The position numbers and the translations under genes were made by a program. This document shows positions 33,074-43,000 of a stretch of DNA of 64,000 nt, one piece after another; position 1 is the stretch's first letter, and every line of letters begins with the position of its first letter. The notes under the pieces are model-generated. The model did no database searches and was not told the origin of the DNA. It saw only the letters and a list, made by a program, of their open reading frames with translations. The DNA is from JAMQKA01 sp031569985 (lineage in GTDB: Bacteria > Bacteroidota > Rhodothermia > Balneolales > Balneolaceae): contig NZ_JAMQKA010000006.1 in the NCBI RefSeq assembly GCF_031569985.1, forward strand, positions 1 to 64,000. The letters run 5' to 3'.

Positions 33074-34390
33074 CTACTTGTTAGCCAGCCAAGCTTCAGG
33101 ATTCAGGTTCTGGTTGCCTTCGCGAACCATAAAAAATACAGATTCTCCGCGCGCCGAGTTCTGATCACCGGCCAGCCCGATAGCATCTCCGGCCTCAAGT
33201 ACGGCGTTTTTACGAACCATCACCTGGCTTAAATTACCATATGCCGTTATGTATTTGCCGTGTTTTACGATCACCACATCGCCATATCCCGGCAGCGGCT
33301 GCACGGCCACAACATAGCCATCGTGCACCACACGGACAACGTCCCTGGGTTTTGTCACAATTTCAACGCCCAGGTTTTCGGTAACGGTGCCATAAACCGG
33401 GTGCCGACGCCGACCAAAATGCTCGGAAATAGTACTGCTCTCCACCGGCCACCGCAACTGTCCTTTTTGCTTGGCGAATGACTGCTCCAGGTTTGTCAGC
33501 TCTTCTTCAGAAGCGGTATTCCCCTCAATGGGTCTGGAATATTTTGCAACCTCACGGGCCCGTTCCGCATCATTTTCAATGGACTTTGCCTCCGCCAGCT
33601 TTCGCTCCCGCTCGGCCTCCAGTTTTCGTATTCGTTCTATTTCAGCAATAACTGAAGTGAGTGTTTCGTCAAGCTGCTGCTTTTGCTGCCTGTGTTGCGC
33701 AATACTTTCCTCAATCTGTTCCCGATTTCGGCGTAACAATCGCACATTTTTTTCCTGTTTGTCCCGTTTTTCAGCTAACTCCTTTTTCTCTTCACGGATT
33801 TCCGCAAGGACAGCCGTATTTTTCTCTCGTGCCTCTTCGAGCTGAGACTTTGCTTGCTCCAGCTCTTGGGTGGCCTCCTTAATTTCCCGGGTTTGCTTGA
33901 GGCGGTGGTCCTCAAACTTATTCAGGTAGTAGGCACGGACCAGCATCTGATTTACAGAAGAAGAGGAAAAAATAAGTGCCAGGTGAGAGGTCCGCCCGTG
34001 CTTATAGACGTAGGTCAGCGTTTCTTTATAGTTCTCCACCAGCCGCTGCAGCTCCTTTTCATTTTCCGTGATCTGCTGTTCGTTAACCGATATCTCTTCC
34101 CGGATATGAATAAGCTCGGTCTCCAGCTTCGATATTTTTTGGTCCTGCAGGGCGATGAGTCGTTTCAGATCCTCATATTGATTGTAGAGCCTGTCGTACT
34201 TCTCTTCGGCCAGCACCAGCCGCTCTTCGTACTGGCTGATCTGATTGTTGATTTCATTTATCTCGGCACGAGTGGCCTCCTGTTTTTTCACCAGCTCCTC
34301 GCGTCGTTCTTTAAATTCCCCTGTCTGGCCATACCCAAGGCAGGGCGCCAGCAGCAGGGCCGTAAAGAATATCAGAAGTATTCGTTTCAT
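33074..34390 (-). CDS. envC: EnvC-like murein hydrolase activator (degenerate LytM/M23 domain)
   Basis: The 438-residue periplasmic protein has a signal peptide ending G-Y-G-Q, a long coiled coil (about 25-275) and a C-terminal LytM domain (about 310-438). All zinc-ligand positions of active M23 peptidases are replaced: the first His/Asp region reads E-N-L-G-V-E, the Y-A-H-L motif reads Y-G-N-L, and the final H-L-H reads S-V-F. Such inactive LytM domains with a coiled coil are typical of EnvC, which activates cell-wall amidases at the division site. It is the last gene of the TPR / DUF4292 / EnvC operon and overlaps the stop of the DUF4292 gene by 4 nt. Confidence 0.88.
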   Translation of the reverse strand: MKRILLIFFTALLLAPCLGYGQTGEFKERREELVKKQEATRAEINEINNQISQYEERLVLAEEKYDRLYNQYEDLKRLIALQDQKISKLETELIHIREEISVNEQQITENEKELQRLVENYKETLTYVYKHGRTSHLALIFSSSSVNQMLVRAYYLNKFEDHRLKQTREIKEATQELEQAKSQLEEAREKNTAVLAEIREEKKELAEKRDKQEKNVRLLRRNREQIEESIAQHRQQKQQLDETLTSVIAEIERIRKLEAERERKLAEAKSIENDAERAREVAKYSRPIEGNTASEEELTNLEQSFAKQKGQLRWPVESSTISEHFGRRRHPVYGTVTENLGVEIVTKPRDVVRVVHDGYVVAVQPLPGYGDVVIVKHGKYITAYGNLSQVMVRKNAVLEAGDAIGLAGDQNSARGESVFFMVREGNQNLNPEAWLANK

Positions 34391-35148
34391 TGCGTCACAA
34401 GTTTTACGTCATTCGGCAGATCAATTTCCAGATCCAGCGAACCCGGGTTCACGTCAAGCGATTGAATTAACAGCGCTACTTTTGACTGACCGTCTGCGCT
34501 AAAGATAGTAACTCTCCGCGGAAGTTTGAATCCGTCAATACGTCCGTATGCATCATACACAATGCGGGAATACGGGAGGTCGGATTGCGCGGGTTGGTCT
34601 ACCTGAAGCAGATCATTGTTATCCTGATCAATATACACTTTTGTTCCATTTTGCATCACAAGAAGATAACTGGACTCCGATTCTAAAATTTTATCGATTT
34701 CTGCAGTTTGGGGGACAAAGTTCATCATCTCCAGAACGTTTACTGATGCGAGGTGCCCCACGCTCGTCACATTACCATCCCTGACAGATATCTTTCGGGC
34801 CACTTTATCTACCTTGTTATAAACCAGGAGAGAATCCCCTTCCGACAGGATTTGGCCGCCCTCAATGCCCAGTGAATTTTTGATCGTAACCAGGCTTTTC
34901 TCACGGTTGCCTGCAAAATAAATTGTAACGCGTTCGCTATTGCCCGGTTCACTCACAATCGCCTTGCCTTTACCCTGAAGAGTGTTCAGAGTTTCGGAAT
35001 AGTCAGGCAAATGGCCCAGAATGGAATCCGGTGAAGCGGCAGAAGGACCGAACTCCCGGTCATTGTCCACCGTCGCTATCTTGGGTGTTGAACAGGCTGC
35101 TATCAGGGTAGCTGCCGCCAGAACATATAACAATAGTTTAATCTGCAA
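34387..35148 (-). CDS. DUF4292 lipoprotein (LolA/LolB-like fold)
   Basis: The 253-residue protein has a lipoprotein signal with the lipobox I-A-A-C at about residue 19. The rest resembles the DUF4292 family, an incomplete beta-barrel related to the lipoprotein carriers LolA/LolB: runs of antiparallel strands such as V-T-I-Y-F-A-G and S-L-L-V-Y-N-K. In Bacteroidota the gene normally stands between a TPR gene and an EnvC-like gene, as here. A role in envelope biogenesis is inferred; the ligand is unknown. Confidence 0.85.
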   Translation of the reverse strand: MQIKLLLYVLAAATLIAACSTPKIATVDNDREFGPSAASPDSILGHLPDYSETLNTLQGKGKAIVSEPGNSERVTIYFAGNREKSLVTIKNSLGIEGGQILSEGDSLLVYNKVDKVARKISVRDGNVTSVGHLASVNVLEMMNFVPQTAEIDKILESESSYLLVMQNGTKVYIDQDNNDLLQVDQPAQSDLPYSRIVYDAYGRIDGFKLPRRVTIFSADGQSKVALLIQSLDVNPGSLDLEIDLPNDVKLVTQ

Positions 35149-35160
35149 ATTAATAGTCCT

Positions 35161-36867
35161 TTACTGCACGATTTTTTCTTTTAAATGACTGCGTGACGGG
35201 TCTTTCTGGAGCGCTTTTTCCCACCACTCCCTGGCTTCTGATGTATTATTCAATTTCTGCATCACATCACCCATATGTTCCAGTACCTCAGCACTAGCAC
35301 CGCCCGTATCGATTGAAGCCTGTATATAACGCCGTGCCTTATCGTAATTCCCTTTTTGGTAATAGACCCATCCCACGGTATCGAGATAAGATGGATTGTC
35401 TTCCGCCAACTCAATGGCCTTGAGTGCCATCTCCTCCGCTTTATCAAGCTGTTCACCTCGCTCTGAAAGGTAGTAGGCGTAATTGTTCAGTGTATTGTGA
35501 TTTTGGGGATCAAGCGAAAGGGCCTGCTCATAAGCCTTCTTAGCCTCCTCCCACTGGTCCAGCGCTGAATAGGAATCGCCCATGGAACCGTAAATTGCGG
35601 ATTTAAACGGCTTTCGGGCTGGGGCCTGTGCTGCTTTCTCAAACCACTCCAGGGATTCCTGTTGATTGCCCTTTGCGAGGTGGGCGTTCCCGACAAAGTA
35701 GAGCACAAAAGGGTCCTGGGGAACATGCTCATCGGCTTTTTTCCCGGCCTCAATAACCTCGTTATATCTCCCTTCTGCCAGCAAAAGCTGGATACGCTGC
35801 CGCCACGCCATGTCGTTGCTCGGGGCCAGCTCATTGGTTTTGGCAAGGGCCTCCAGGGCTTTGGTATTGTTGTTTTCATTAAGGTAATAGTCGGCGGCCA
35901 AGGCATGTGCAGCACCATACTCCGGCTCACTTTCTACAAACTTTTGCAGTATCTGCTCCAGTGCATGCTTCAATGAGTCGTTGTTGGGAGACTGCTGGTA
36001 GCGTGAAAAGAGGTACTGCGAGACATCCAGCTTGGCCTGCCGCTTGATGATGGGATCCGAAACGACATTGCCAAGAAGTGTTCCGACACTATCCCACTGG
36101 GCTTCTTCCACATAAATATCAGAGAGCATTACCAGCGTTTTGGGATCGCGGTTATTTTTATCAAGCGCTTCCCGGAGCATCTTCTTTGCCTGTTGTGGCT
36201 GGTCTATTTCGAGGTAATAGTTACTCAGCATATGGAGCGTGGAAAGGTTGTCAGGATCGAGCCTACGGATTTTTTTTAGTTGTACAATGGCGGAGTCGCG
36301 CATTCCCAATTCGTTAAAATTCTGTAGCTTTTGCAGGAATATCCCGATATCGGGACCCGTCATATTCAACAGCTGGTTGTATATCTTGTTGGATTCAAGA
36401 TGTTCCCCGTGCTGAGAGTAGACGCTGGCCAGCTCCGACATCACATCGGTGGCGTTCGGATGGTATTTCAGGGCCAGTTTGAGCTCTTCAATCGTAGCTT
36501 GGTTTTTGCCGGCACGCCGGTAGATATTCGCCAGTTTTAGATGATACCACTTGTTCTCAGGGTCCAGATCAGCCGCCTTCTTCCCGTAAAATGCGGCATT
36601 CGACAGGTCATCCACCGCCATATAGGCATCGGCCAGTGCGTAATTGACCCCGGCATGATTCGGAAGAGTTGAATATGCAACAGTCAGATGGTCAAGGGCA
36701 TTCTGGTAGTTTTCGTTCTCAAACTCCTCGAGTCCTTTGATGTACTCAGCATGAGCCTCAACACGTTCATTTTCCGCTGAATCACGAACGTTAACGTTCT
36801 GAGCCTGCACAGACAGTGGCAGCAGGAGCCCGATGATAAGTAAATAGAATAGATTGTTTGGGTGCAT
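35161..36867 (-). CDS. Secreted tetratricopeptide-repeat protein
   Basis: I start it at the ATG at 36867, which gives a clean signal peptide (M-H-P-N-N ... V-Q-A-Q) and 568 residues; a TTG lies 12 nt upstream. After the signal the protein is a continuous array of TPR helical pairs, about fourteen by eye (for example G-V-N-Y-A-L-A-D-A-Y and N-T-L-N-N-Y-A-Y-Y-L-S). TPR proteins serve as scaffolds. It is the first gene of the operon, 12 nt before the DUF4292 gene, so a scaffold role in envelope maintenance or division is likely. Confidence 0.88.
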   Translation of the reverse strand: MHPNNLFYLLIIGLLLPLSVQAQNVNVRDSAENERVEAHAEYIKGLEEFENENYQNALDHLTVAYSTLPNHAGVNYALADAYMAVDDLSNAAFYGKKAADLDPENKWYHLKLANIYRRAGKNQATIEELKLALKYHPNATDVMSELASVYSQHGEHLESNKIYNQLLNMTGPDIGIFLQKLQNFNELGMRDSAIVQLKKIRRLDPDNLSTLHMLSNYYLEIDQPQQAKKMLREALDKNNRDPKTLVMLSDIYVEEAQWDSVGTLLGNVVSDPIIKRQAKLDVSQYLFSRYQQSPNNDSLKHALEQILQKFVESEPEYGAAHALAADYYLNENNNTKALEALAKTNELAPSNDMAWRQRIQLLLAEGRYNEVIEAGKKADEHVPQDPFVLYFVGNAHLAKGNQQESLEWFEKAAQAPARKPFKSAIYGSMGDSYSALDQWEEAKKAYEQALSLDPQNHNTLNNYAYYLSERGEQLDKAEEMALKAIELAEDNPSYLDTVGWVYYQKGNYDKARRYIQASIDTGGASAEVLEHMGDVMQKLNNTSEAREWWEKALQKDPSRSHLKEKIVQ

Positions 36868-37173
36868 AACTAAAATCAAAAATTACAGCGTCATTCCGCA
36901 GAATTTACAACGGCAATAAAGGGTTAATAGTACAACTCTAAGTGAATAGTAGAAAGTGTGAAATTATGAGTATAAAGTACCAAGTAGAAAGTAGGAGTCC
37001 TGAGATTTTTCCTTCAAAGCTTGGAGGTCTAAAGTCGCAGGTCGTAAAGTCACATGTCTAAGGCTAAACAGGGCAGTTTAGAGGCAGTTGCATTTGCGAC
37101 CTATTTAGCCCAGAAGTAAAGCTCGCTGTGCACACTCAATTTCGCATTACTTGTTACTCATTGCACATTAAAA
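36868..37173. repeat. Composite heptad repeat region 2
   Basis: This non-coding spacer carries 7-bp-period units of two kinds: agtataa, agtacca, agtagaa, agtagga (36970-36997) and aggtcta, aagtcgc, aggtcgt, aaagtca, catgtct, aaggcta (37025-37066). After a linker with agtaaagctcgctgtgcaca, units gcattac, ttgttac and tcattgc (37144-37164) lead up to the stop codon of the next gene. It has the same parts and order as the region at 27562. Confidence 0.75.
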
Positions 37174-37914
37174 CTACGCAATGGCTTTTCTCCAGACATT
37201 CAGTTTCTCAAAAGCCTCCAGCATGCGCGACCCGTACCAGCTGAACCATTCGCCCTCGACTGGCAAAATTCGGGTATTAGGGAGTTTTTTCTGTACTTCT
37301 TCAACATGTTTTTCCTTAAATGGATAGGGTTCGCTGCTGAGCAGCACCAGCTCGGGATCCCGCTGCTTGATACTTTGTAGTGTTATCTTTGGGTACCGCT
37401 GTTGATCGTCAAACACATTGTCCAACTTCCAGTGGCCCATCACGTCGTTAATATAGGTGTCGGAGCCGATCGTCATCCAGGGATCGCGCCAGATAAGGTA
37501 CGCCGCTCGAATTGGGGGCTCATCCGGCCGCTGTTCTAGCAAGTCACTTATCTTGCCCGCCAACTCATCTGATTGTTCGGTTTTCCCGAACGACTTACCC
37601 AGTTCATGCATACTAATCAGTGCATCTTCAATAGTTGTGATATCGGTCAGGTGGACATGGAAATCCTGCTCCAACTCTTCGATATCCTCTTTCCTGTTCT
37701 CCTCTTTGTTAGCCAGGATAAAATCGGGAGCAGCTTTTTTAATTTTGTCAATCCGGGGGTTTTTAGTACCGCCAATGATGGGAATATCAGCGATGTCTTC
37801 TTGCGGGTGAATACAAAAACGGGTACGTCCCACCAGGTTTTCTTTCAATCCCAGGTAGATCAAAAGCTCGGTGAGGCTGGGAACGAGGCTAATAATTCGT
37901 TGGTAAGATGCCAT
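37174..37914 (-). CDS. Helical-backbone metal-receptor-like (BtuF-type) protein without signal peptide
   Basis: The 246-residue protein matches the periplasmic-binding fold of the helical-backbone metal receptors used for cobalamin and siderophores (BtuF/FhuD): R-I-I-S-L-V-P-S-L-T-E at the N-terminus, G-R-T-R-F-C, then P-D-F-I-L-A-N, and L-V-L-L-S-S-E-P-Y in the second lobe. There is no signal peptide, so as written it is cytoplasmic. No ABC transporter genes are near. It may be a cytosolic cofactor-binding protein; the start codon seems right because the fold begins immediately after it. Confidence 0.8.
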   Translation of the reverse strand: MASYQRIISLVPSLTELLIYLGLKENLVGRTRFCIHPQEDIADIPIIGGTKNPRIDKIKKAAPDFILANKEENRKEDIEELEQDFHVHLTDITTIEDALISMHELGKSFGKTEQSDELAGKISDLLEQRPDEPPIRAAYLIWRDPWMTIGSDTYINDVMGHWKLDNVFDDQQRYPKITLQSIKQRDPELVLLSSEPYPFKEKHVEEVQKKLPNTRILPVEGEWFSWYGSRMLEAFEKLNVWRKAIA

Positions 37915-37933
37915 TTTGTGATATTATTCATGA

Positions 37934-38007
37934 GTAGAGACGGATCGAATCCGTCAAAATTTCAATCTGATTCTGATTTAAGGAAGACGCATTCGATGCG
38001 TCTCTAC
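37934..38007. repeat. Short MITE-like repeat with GTAGAGAC ends
   Basis: gtagagacggat (37934) and atgcgtctctac (to 38007) form an 8-bp perfect terminal inverted repeat extended by imperfect pairing, and each end contains a small internal palindrome (ggatcgaatcc and gcattcgatgc). The element is 74 bp and non-coding. Confidence 0.7.
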
Positions 38008-38015
38008 TTATTGCC

Positions 38016-38882
38016 CTAAAATCGCTGGACGATGGATTTTACCTGCCGGCCATAGTGCCCGCCAAACAGGTTGGTATGAACCAGCAGGGGATACAAATTG
38101 TAAATATCCTTGCGGTTGTTAAATCCCGGTGCCAGCGGCCATACCTCATTATAGGCGCTATAGAAACCGGATGAAAATCCACCAAACATATGTGTAAACG
38201 CGATTTCTATCTCCCTGTTTCCGTAATAGACAGCCGGATCATAAATCGTAGCCTTCCCATCAGTGTTAAAAAAGTAGTTGCCGCCCCACAGATCCCCGTG
38301 CAGCAGGCTGGGTGGCTCGTCTGGGAAAATATCCGGTAGCTGGCGATACATTTTTTGAAAGGCGGATGTGATGCCGGCAGAAAATCTGCCTGAATCCAGT
38401 CCCATCTTCACCTGTGGTTCCATCCGTTCCTGGATAAAAAACTCCGTCCAATCATTATGCCGGCTGTTCGACTGCGGCAGTTTTCCGATGTAGTTGTCAT
38501 GATCCAGCCCATACTGCTCTTCTTTAATTTTATGCTGCTCAGCCAGCTGACGACCAAAATCCTCGGAGGAAGCAGCCCCGGCACTGCCCTCCTTGATATA
38601 TTCCAGCAGCAGATAGCCAATGCCATTCCCATAGGTTCCCTGTTTGATAACCTCCGGCACTATGAGATCAGTCCCCACCGATCGCAACAGGTGCAGTCCT
38701 TTTACCTCCTTGACAAAAAGGTCAGGGTCAGCAGTAGTATTCCATTTCAGAAAGCAGGTGCCACGGTTTTCCAGTTCAACCAACGCAGCCTGGTTTATAC
38801 TTCCACCAGAGGCTCGCCTCGTAGAAACAATGGCTTGCCCTGTATCCTCCTGAATTTGCGACTTGAGTGTGTCTCGAATCAT
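38016..38882 (-). CDS. Fructosamine kinase family protein
   Basis: The 288-residue kinase belongs to the fructosamine/ketosamine-3-kinase (FN3K-RP) family, which phosphorylates sugars attached to protein amines so that they can be removed. It shows the N-terminal R-A-S-G-G-S-I-N-Q loop, K46 in F-L-K-W as the likely ATP-binding lysine, the catalytic H-G-D-L-W-G-G-N near residue 195, and the D-P-A metal-binding triplet near 215. The low-molecular-weight phosphatase gene lies just upstream on the same strand, a neighbour often seen with this family. Confidence 0.92.
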   Translation of the reverse strand: MIRDTLKSQIQEDTGQAIVSTRRASGGSINQAALVELENRGTCFLKWNTTADPDLFVKEVKGLHLLRSVGTDLIVPEVIKQGTYGNGIGYLLLEYIKEGSAGAASSEDFGRQLAEQHKIKEEQYGLDHDNYIGKLPQSNSRHNDWTEFFIQERMEPQVKMGLDSGRFSAGITSAFQKMYRQLPDIFPDEPPSLLHGDLWGGNYFFNTDGKATIYDPAVYYGNREIEIAFTHMFGGFSSGFYSAYNEVWPLAPGFNNRKDIYNLYPLLVHTNLFGGHYGRQVKSIVQRF

Positions 38883-39159
38883 GACTTTTTAGTCCTGGGT
38901 CCTAGAATCTTGAGTAATGAGTGGTGATTAAAAAGTGTGATGTGTAATCCGTAAGTATCTAGTGAAGCATAGCCTGTTATGAATCTTGAACATGTACAGC
39001 GAGCTTTAGCTCGCTATCCCAATTTTTTTTTTGCGAGCTGAAGCTCGCAGTACATTGTGGACAGAGAGATCGGCAGTACAACTGCCTCCCAACTGTCGAA
39101 TAATGCGAAATACGGGACTGAACACACCTGTAAATGAATTACGCATTACGTATCACGCA
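38883..39159. repeat. Composite repeat region 3 with paired palindromes
   Basis: Heptad-like units (agtcctg, ggtccta, gaatctt, gagtaat) start at 38891. Two palindromes gcgagctttagctcgc (38999-39014) and gcgagctgaagctcgc (39033-39048) follow, bounded by inverted gtac/gtac ends and separated by a run of 9 T. Units gaattac, gcattac, gtatcac, gcatcaa (39136-39163) then run into the stop codon of the phosphatase gene. Confidence 0.75.
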
Positions 39160-39675
39160 TCAATCTTCAATCTGCTGTTCCAGCTCATCAAGAAGTGCTT
39201 CACAGCTTCTTTTCACTACCTGGAAGACGTTCTCAAAGCCCTGCATGCCGCCATAATAGGGGTCGGGCACTGCACCGTCGCCGGGCTGGGGATCAAAATC
39301 ACGCATCAGGGCAATCTTTTCATTAAACCTGTTTTTGCGATCCAGGCTCTTCACATTGCCCAGGTTGTCGTGATCCATTGCCAAAATAAGATCGTAGTAC
39401 TCAAGGTCGGGATACTCAAACTTTCTCGACTTTGAGTGCAACTGGACCCCGTGCTTGTTGGCAATCTGTTGGCTCTTGCTGTTAGCCGACTCTCCCCCAT
39501 GAAAGGCCGAAGTTCCCGCCGAATCGATCTCAAAGTAAGCTTGATACCCCCGTTCATTTACGATATGCTGAAAAACACCTTCTGCTGTCGGGCTCCTGCA
39601 GATATTGCCCAGGCAAACAAATACAATTTTAAAGGGATTTTCTTTGGAAATTTTCTTTTGAAGCGCTTGTTCCAT
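39160..39675 (-). CDS. Low-molecular-weight protein-tyrosine-phosphatase
   Basis: The 171-residue protein has the family P-loop V-C-L-G-N-I-C-R-S near residue 20 (nucleophile Cys, Arg after five residues) and the general acid in D-P-Y-Y-G-G near 140. It dephosphorylates Tyr or related phospho-substrates. The enzyme is cytoplasmic; the N-terminal 15 residues before the P-loop are basic. The fructosamine kinase gene follows after a repeat-rich spacer. Confidence 0.93.
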   Translation of the reverse strand: MEQALQKKISKENPFKIVFVCLGNICRSPTAEGVFQHIVNERGYQAYFEIDSAGTSAFHGGESANSKSQQIANKHGVQLHSKSRKFEYPDLEYYDLILAMDHDNLGNVKSLDRKNRFNEKIALMRDFDPQPGDGAVPDPYYGGMQGFENVFQVVKRSCEALLDELEQQIED

Positions 39676-40048
39676 AGCAAGCTAAGTTTATAATGGGTTA
39701 AAAAATGACAACTAAACTAATTTATTTAGCAAACCTGTATTGAGGCCACTTGAACATCACAATACAAAATACAAGGGCAAAGGTAACCCAGGTGGATCTA
39801 AAAATAAATTCAGAAAATGACCAATCCGTTCATTTGCCTTGATTATTTACTGCTTATTCTGTTTAATTTTTCACTGTTTTATAAGATTTACAGCGAAATA
39901 ATATGAACAGAACGATCAAAACTTGTATCTTGACCGCTATTTTCACCCGAAGTGTGCGGATACACGTAGTTATTTGCGCAACGATATAAATGCGAAAGTT
40001 TGTATATTTCAGGTTTTAAAAAAATAATTGTCGACCCAAATCGACCTT
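39676..40048. other. Spacer upstream of ileS, no gene
   Basis: This 373-bp AT-rich region separates divergent genes and should hold both promoters. A TATATTTC at 40003-40010 is one base from the TAnnTTTG consensus and could serve ileS. I looked for a T-box leader (specifier hairpin, T-box sequence, terminator) and saw none. Confidence 0.5.
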
Positions 40049-43000
40049 ATGGCTAAACAGTTTGAAGAAGTAAAGCAGCTTAATTTTTCTAAACTTGAGG
40101 TTGAAACACTCAAGTGGTGGAAAGAGAATGACATTTTTGAAAAAAGTCTTTCTACACGCGAAGAGGGTATTCCCTTCACTTTCTATGAAGGTCCCCCAAC
40201 AGCAAACGGCAAGCCGGGCATTCATCATGTGATGTCACGAACTGTCAAAGATCTTTTCTGCCGCTACAAAACGCTTAAAGGATATAAAGTTGAGCGTAAA
40301 GCGGGGTGGGATACCCACGGTCTGCCCGTTGAAATTGAAGTTGAAAAGGAGTTGGGCCTTGAAGGCCGTGCCCAGGTTGAAGAGTATGGGATCTCCAAAT
40401 ACAATGACAACTGTCGTAAAAGCGTCCTCAAATACAAGGACCTTTGGGACCGCCTAACCAATCGGATGGCGTACTGGGTAGATCTGGACGACCCGTATGT
40501 AACATTCGAGAATGATTACATCGAGTCAATATGGTGGGCGTTTAAAACGCTGTTTGACAAGGGGCTTATTTACCAGGGATACAAAATTCAGTGGTATTCT
40601 CCCGGCAGCGGCACTGTGCTCTCTTCTCATGAGGTAAGCCTGGGATATGAAGAGGTGCAGGATCCTTCCATCTTCGTGAAGTTCAAACTGCGGATGTCGG
40701 AAGACACCTACTTCCTGGCCTGGACAACCACGCCCTGGACGATCATCTCTAATATGGCGCTGGCGGTTAATCCCAAGCTGGATTATGCCAAAATCAAGCT
40801 ATCAGAGGGCGACCGTACCGAATACTACGTCATGGCCAAAGATTGTATTGATGAAAACATAGACCATGATTACGAGATTGTAGAAGAATACAAAGGCAAA
40901 GAGCTGATCGGGTGGACATATGAACCCGTTTTCGATTTTGCGCTGGAGGAATATGACAAAGATGATGCCTGGAGAGTCATTGAGGCCGATTATGTAACGA
41001 CGGAAGAGGGTACAGGCGTTGTCCACACTGCTCCCGCATTTGGTGCTGATGACTACGAAACCTGCCAGGAAGCCGGCATCCCGATGTTTAATCCCATCGA
41101 TGAAGACGGCAAATTCACCGAACTGGCGCCCGATTTTGAAGGGCAGTGGTTCAAGGATGCCGACAAAGAGATTGCCCGCGCCATCAAAGACAAGTACCTG
41201 ATGTACAAGCACGAAACCTACGTGCACAACTACCCCTTCGACTGGCGCAAAGGCACGCCCCTGATATCCTATCCGGTGGAATCCTGGTTTATTCGCACCA
41301 CCGATGTGAAGGACAAGATGGTGAAATACAACAAGGATATTAACTGGAAGCCGCCGAGCACCGGCAGCGGACGCTTTGGCACCTGGCTGGAAAATAACGT
41401 GGACTGGGCGATATCCCGCCAACGCTACTGGGGAACGCCGCTCCCGCTGTGGGTCAGTGACAAGGATCCCGAGTATGTGGAGTGCATCGGCAGCGTAGAA
41501 GAGCTTAAGAAAAAAGCCGGTCTTTCCGATGATGAAGAGATCGACCTGCATCGACCCCATATCGATGATCTGACATGGGAAGGTCCGGACGGTGGCACAA
41601 TGCGCCGCGTGCCCGATCTGCTGGACGTTTGGTTCGATTCGGGTGCCATGCCGTTTGCACAGTGGCACTACCCTTTTGAAAACAAGCAGAAATTTAAAAC
41701 CAACTTCCCGGCCGATTTCATTGCCGAGGGAGTTGACCAGACACGCGGATGGTTCTATACCCTTCACGCGCTCGGAACGATGCTGTTTGATGAACCAGCC
41801 TACAAAAATGTTGTTTCCAACGGGCTGGTGCTCGATGAAGACGGCAACAAAATGAGTAAGTCCAAGGGCAACACCGTAGAACCGTTTGAAGTAATCCAGA
41901 AATATGGAGCTGATACGGTTCGATGGTACATGATGAGCAACTCATCACCCTGGGAAAACCTGAAATTCAGTGAAGAAGGTCTGCAGGAAACTCAGCGGAA
42001 GTTTTTCAATACGCTGGTCAACACCTATTCGTTCTTTGCGATGTATGCCAATATCGACGGCTTTGTTTATTCAGGGTCGCCGATCCCAAGCGCAGATCGT
42101 CTTGAGATGGACCGCTGGGTCATATCCCGCCTTAACTCGGTAGTCAAAAAGGTGGATGAATACCTTGATGAATACGAGCCAACCAAGGCGGCACGCGAGA
42201 TTGAGGATTTTGTAGAAGAGCTGAGTAACTGGTATGTCCGCCGCAATCGCCGCCGGTTCTGGAAGGAAGGCAAAAGCCTGGACAAGACCGCGGCTTATCA
42301 AACGTTATTTGAATGCCTCTTGGATGTGGCCAAGCTGATTAGTCCGTTTGCGCCATTCCTGGGTGAATGGCTTTTCCAACAGCTCAATGAGGTAACCGGC
42401 GAAGATGAGGAATCAGTGCATATCTCCTTTTACCCTACGGTAGAGGAAACCGCTATTGACAAGTCGCTGGAACATCGGATGAAAATTGCACGCCAGATTT
42501 CATCCATGGTGCTGAGCCTCCGGAACAAAATTGAGATCAACGTACGACAGCCGCTGCAACGCATCATCCTACCGATTGATGAGCAGGAAGATCGGCAGGC
42601 GGTAGAATCGGTCAAAGGTATTATTCTTGATGAGGTGAACGTTAAAGAAGTTCAGTTTGTAGATGATGATTCCGGCATTGTACGGAAATCAGCAAAACCG
42701 AACTTTCCTGTGCTTGGAAAGAAGATGGGAGAAAAAATGAAATCGATCACTCCCAAAGTACAGGAGCTGAGTACCGAAGAGATTACCAAGTTTGAAGAGA
42801 CCGGGTCGATTGAGCTGGATCTTGGCGAACACGGCGTCGTCCGGCTAGGTAGCGAAGATCTTGAAATTAGCCGTACCGGGCTGGAAGGCTGGTCGGTGGA
42901 AACCGAAAATGGCCTCAGTGTTGCACTGGACACCGAGCTCTCAACAGAGCTCATGCAGGAAGGGCTTGCCCGTGAATTTGTAAACCGCATTCAAAACATG

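Noticed and set aside
39676..40048. T-box leader of ileS
   Set aside because: No T-box sequence or terminator/antiterminator pair is visible.
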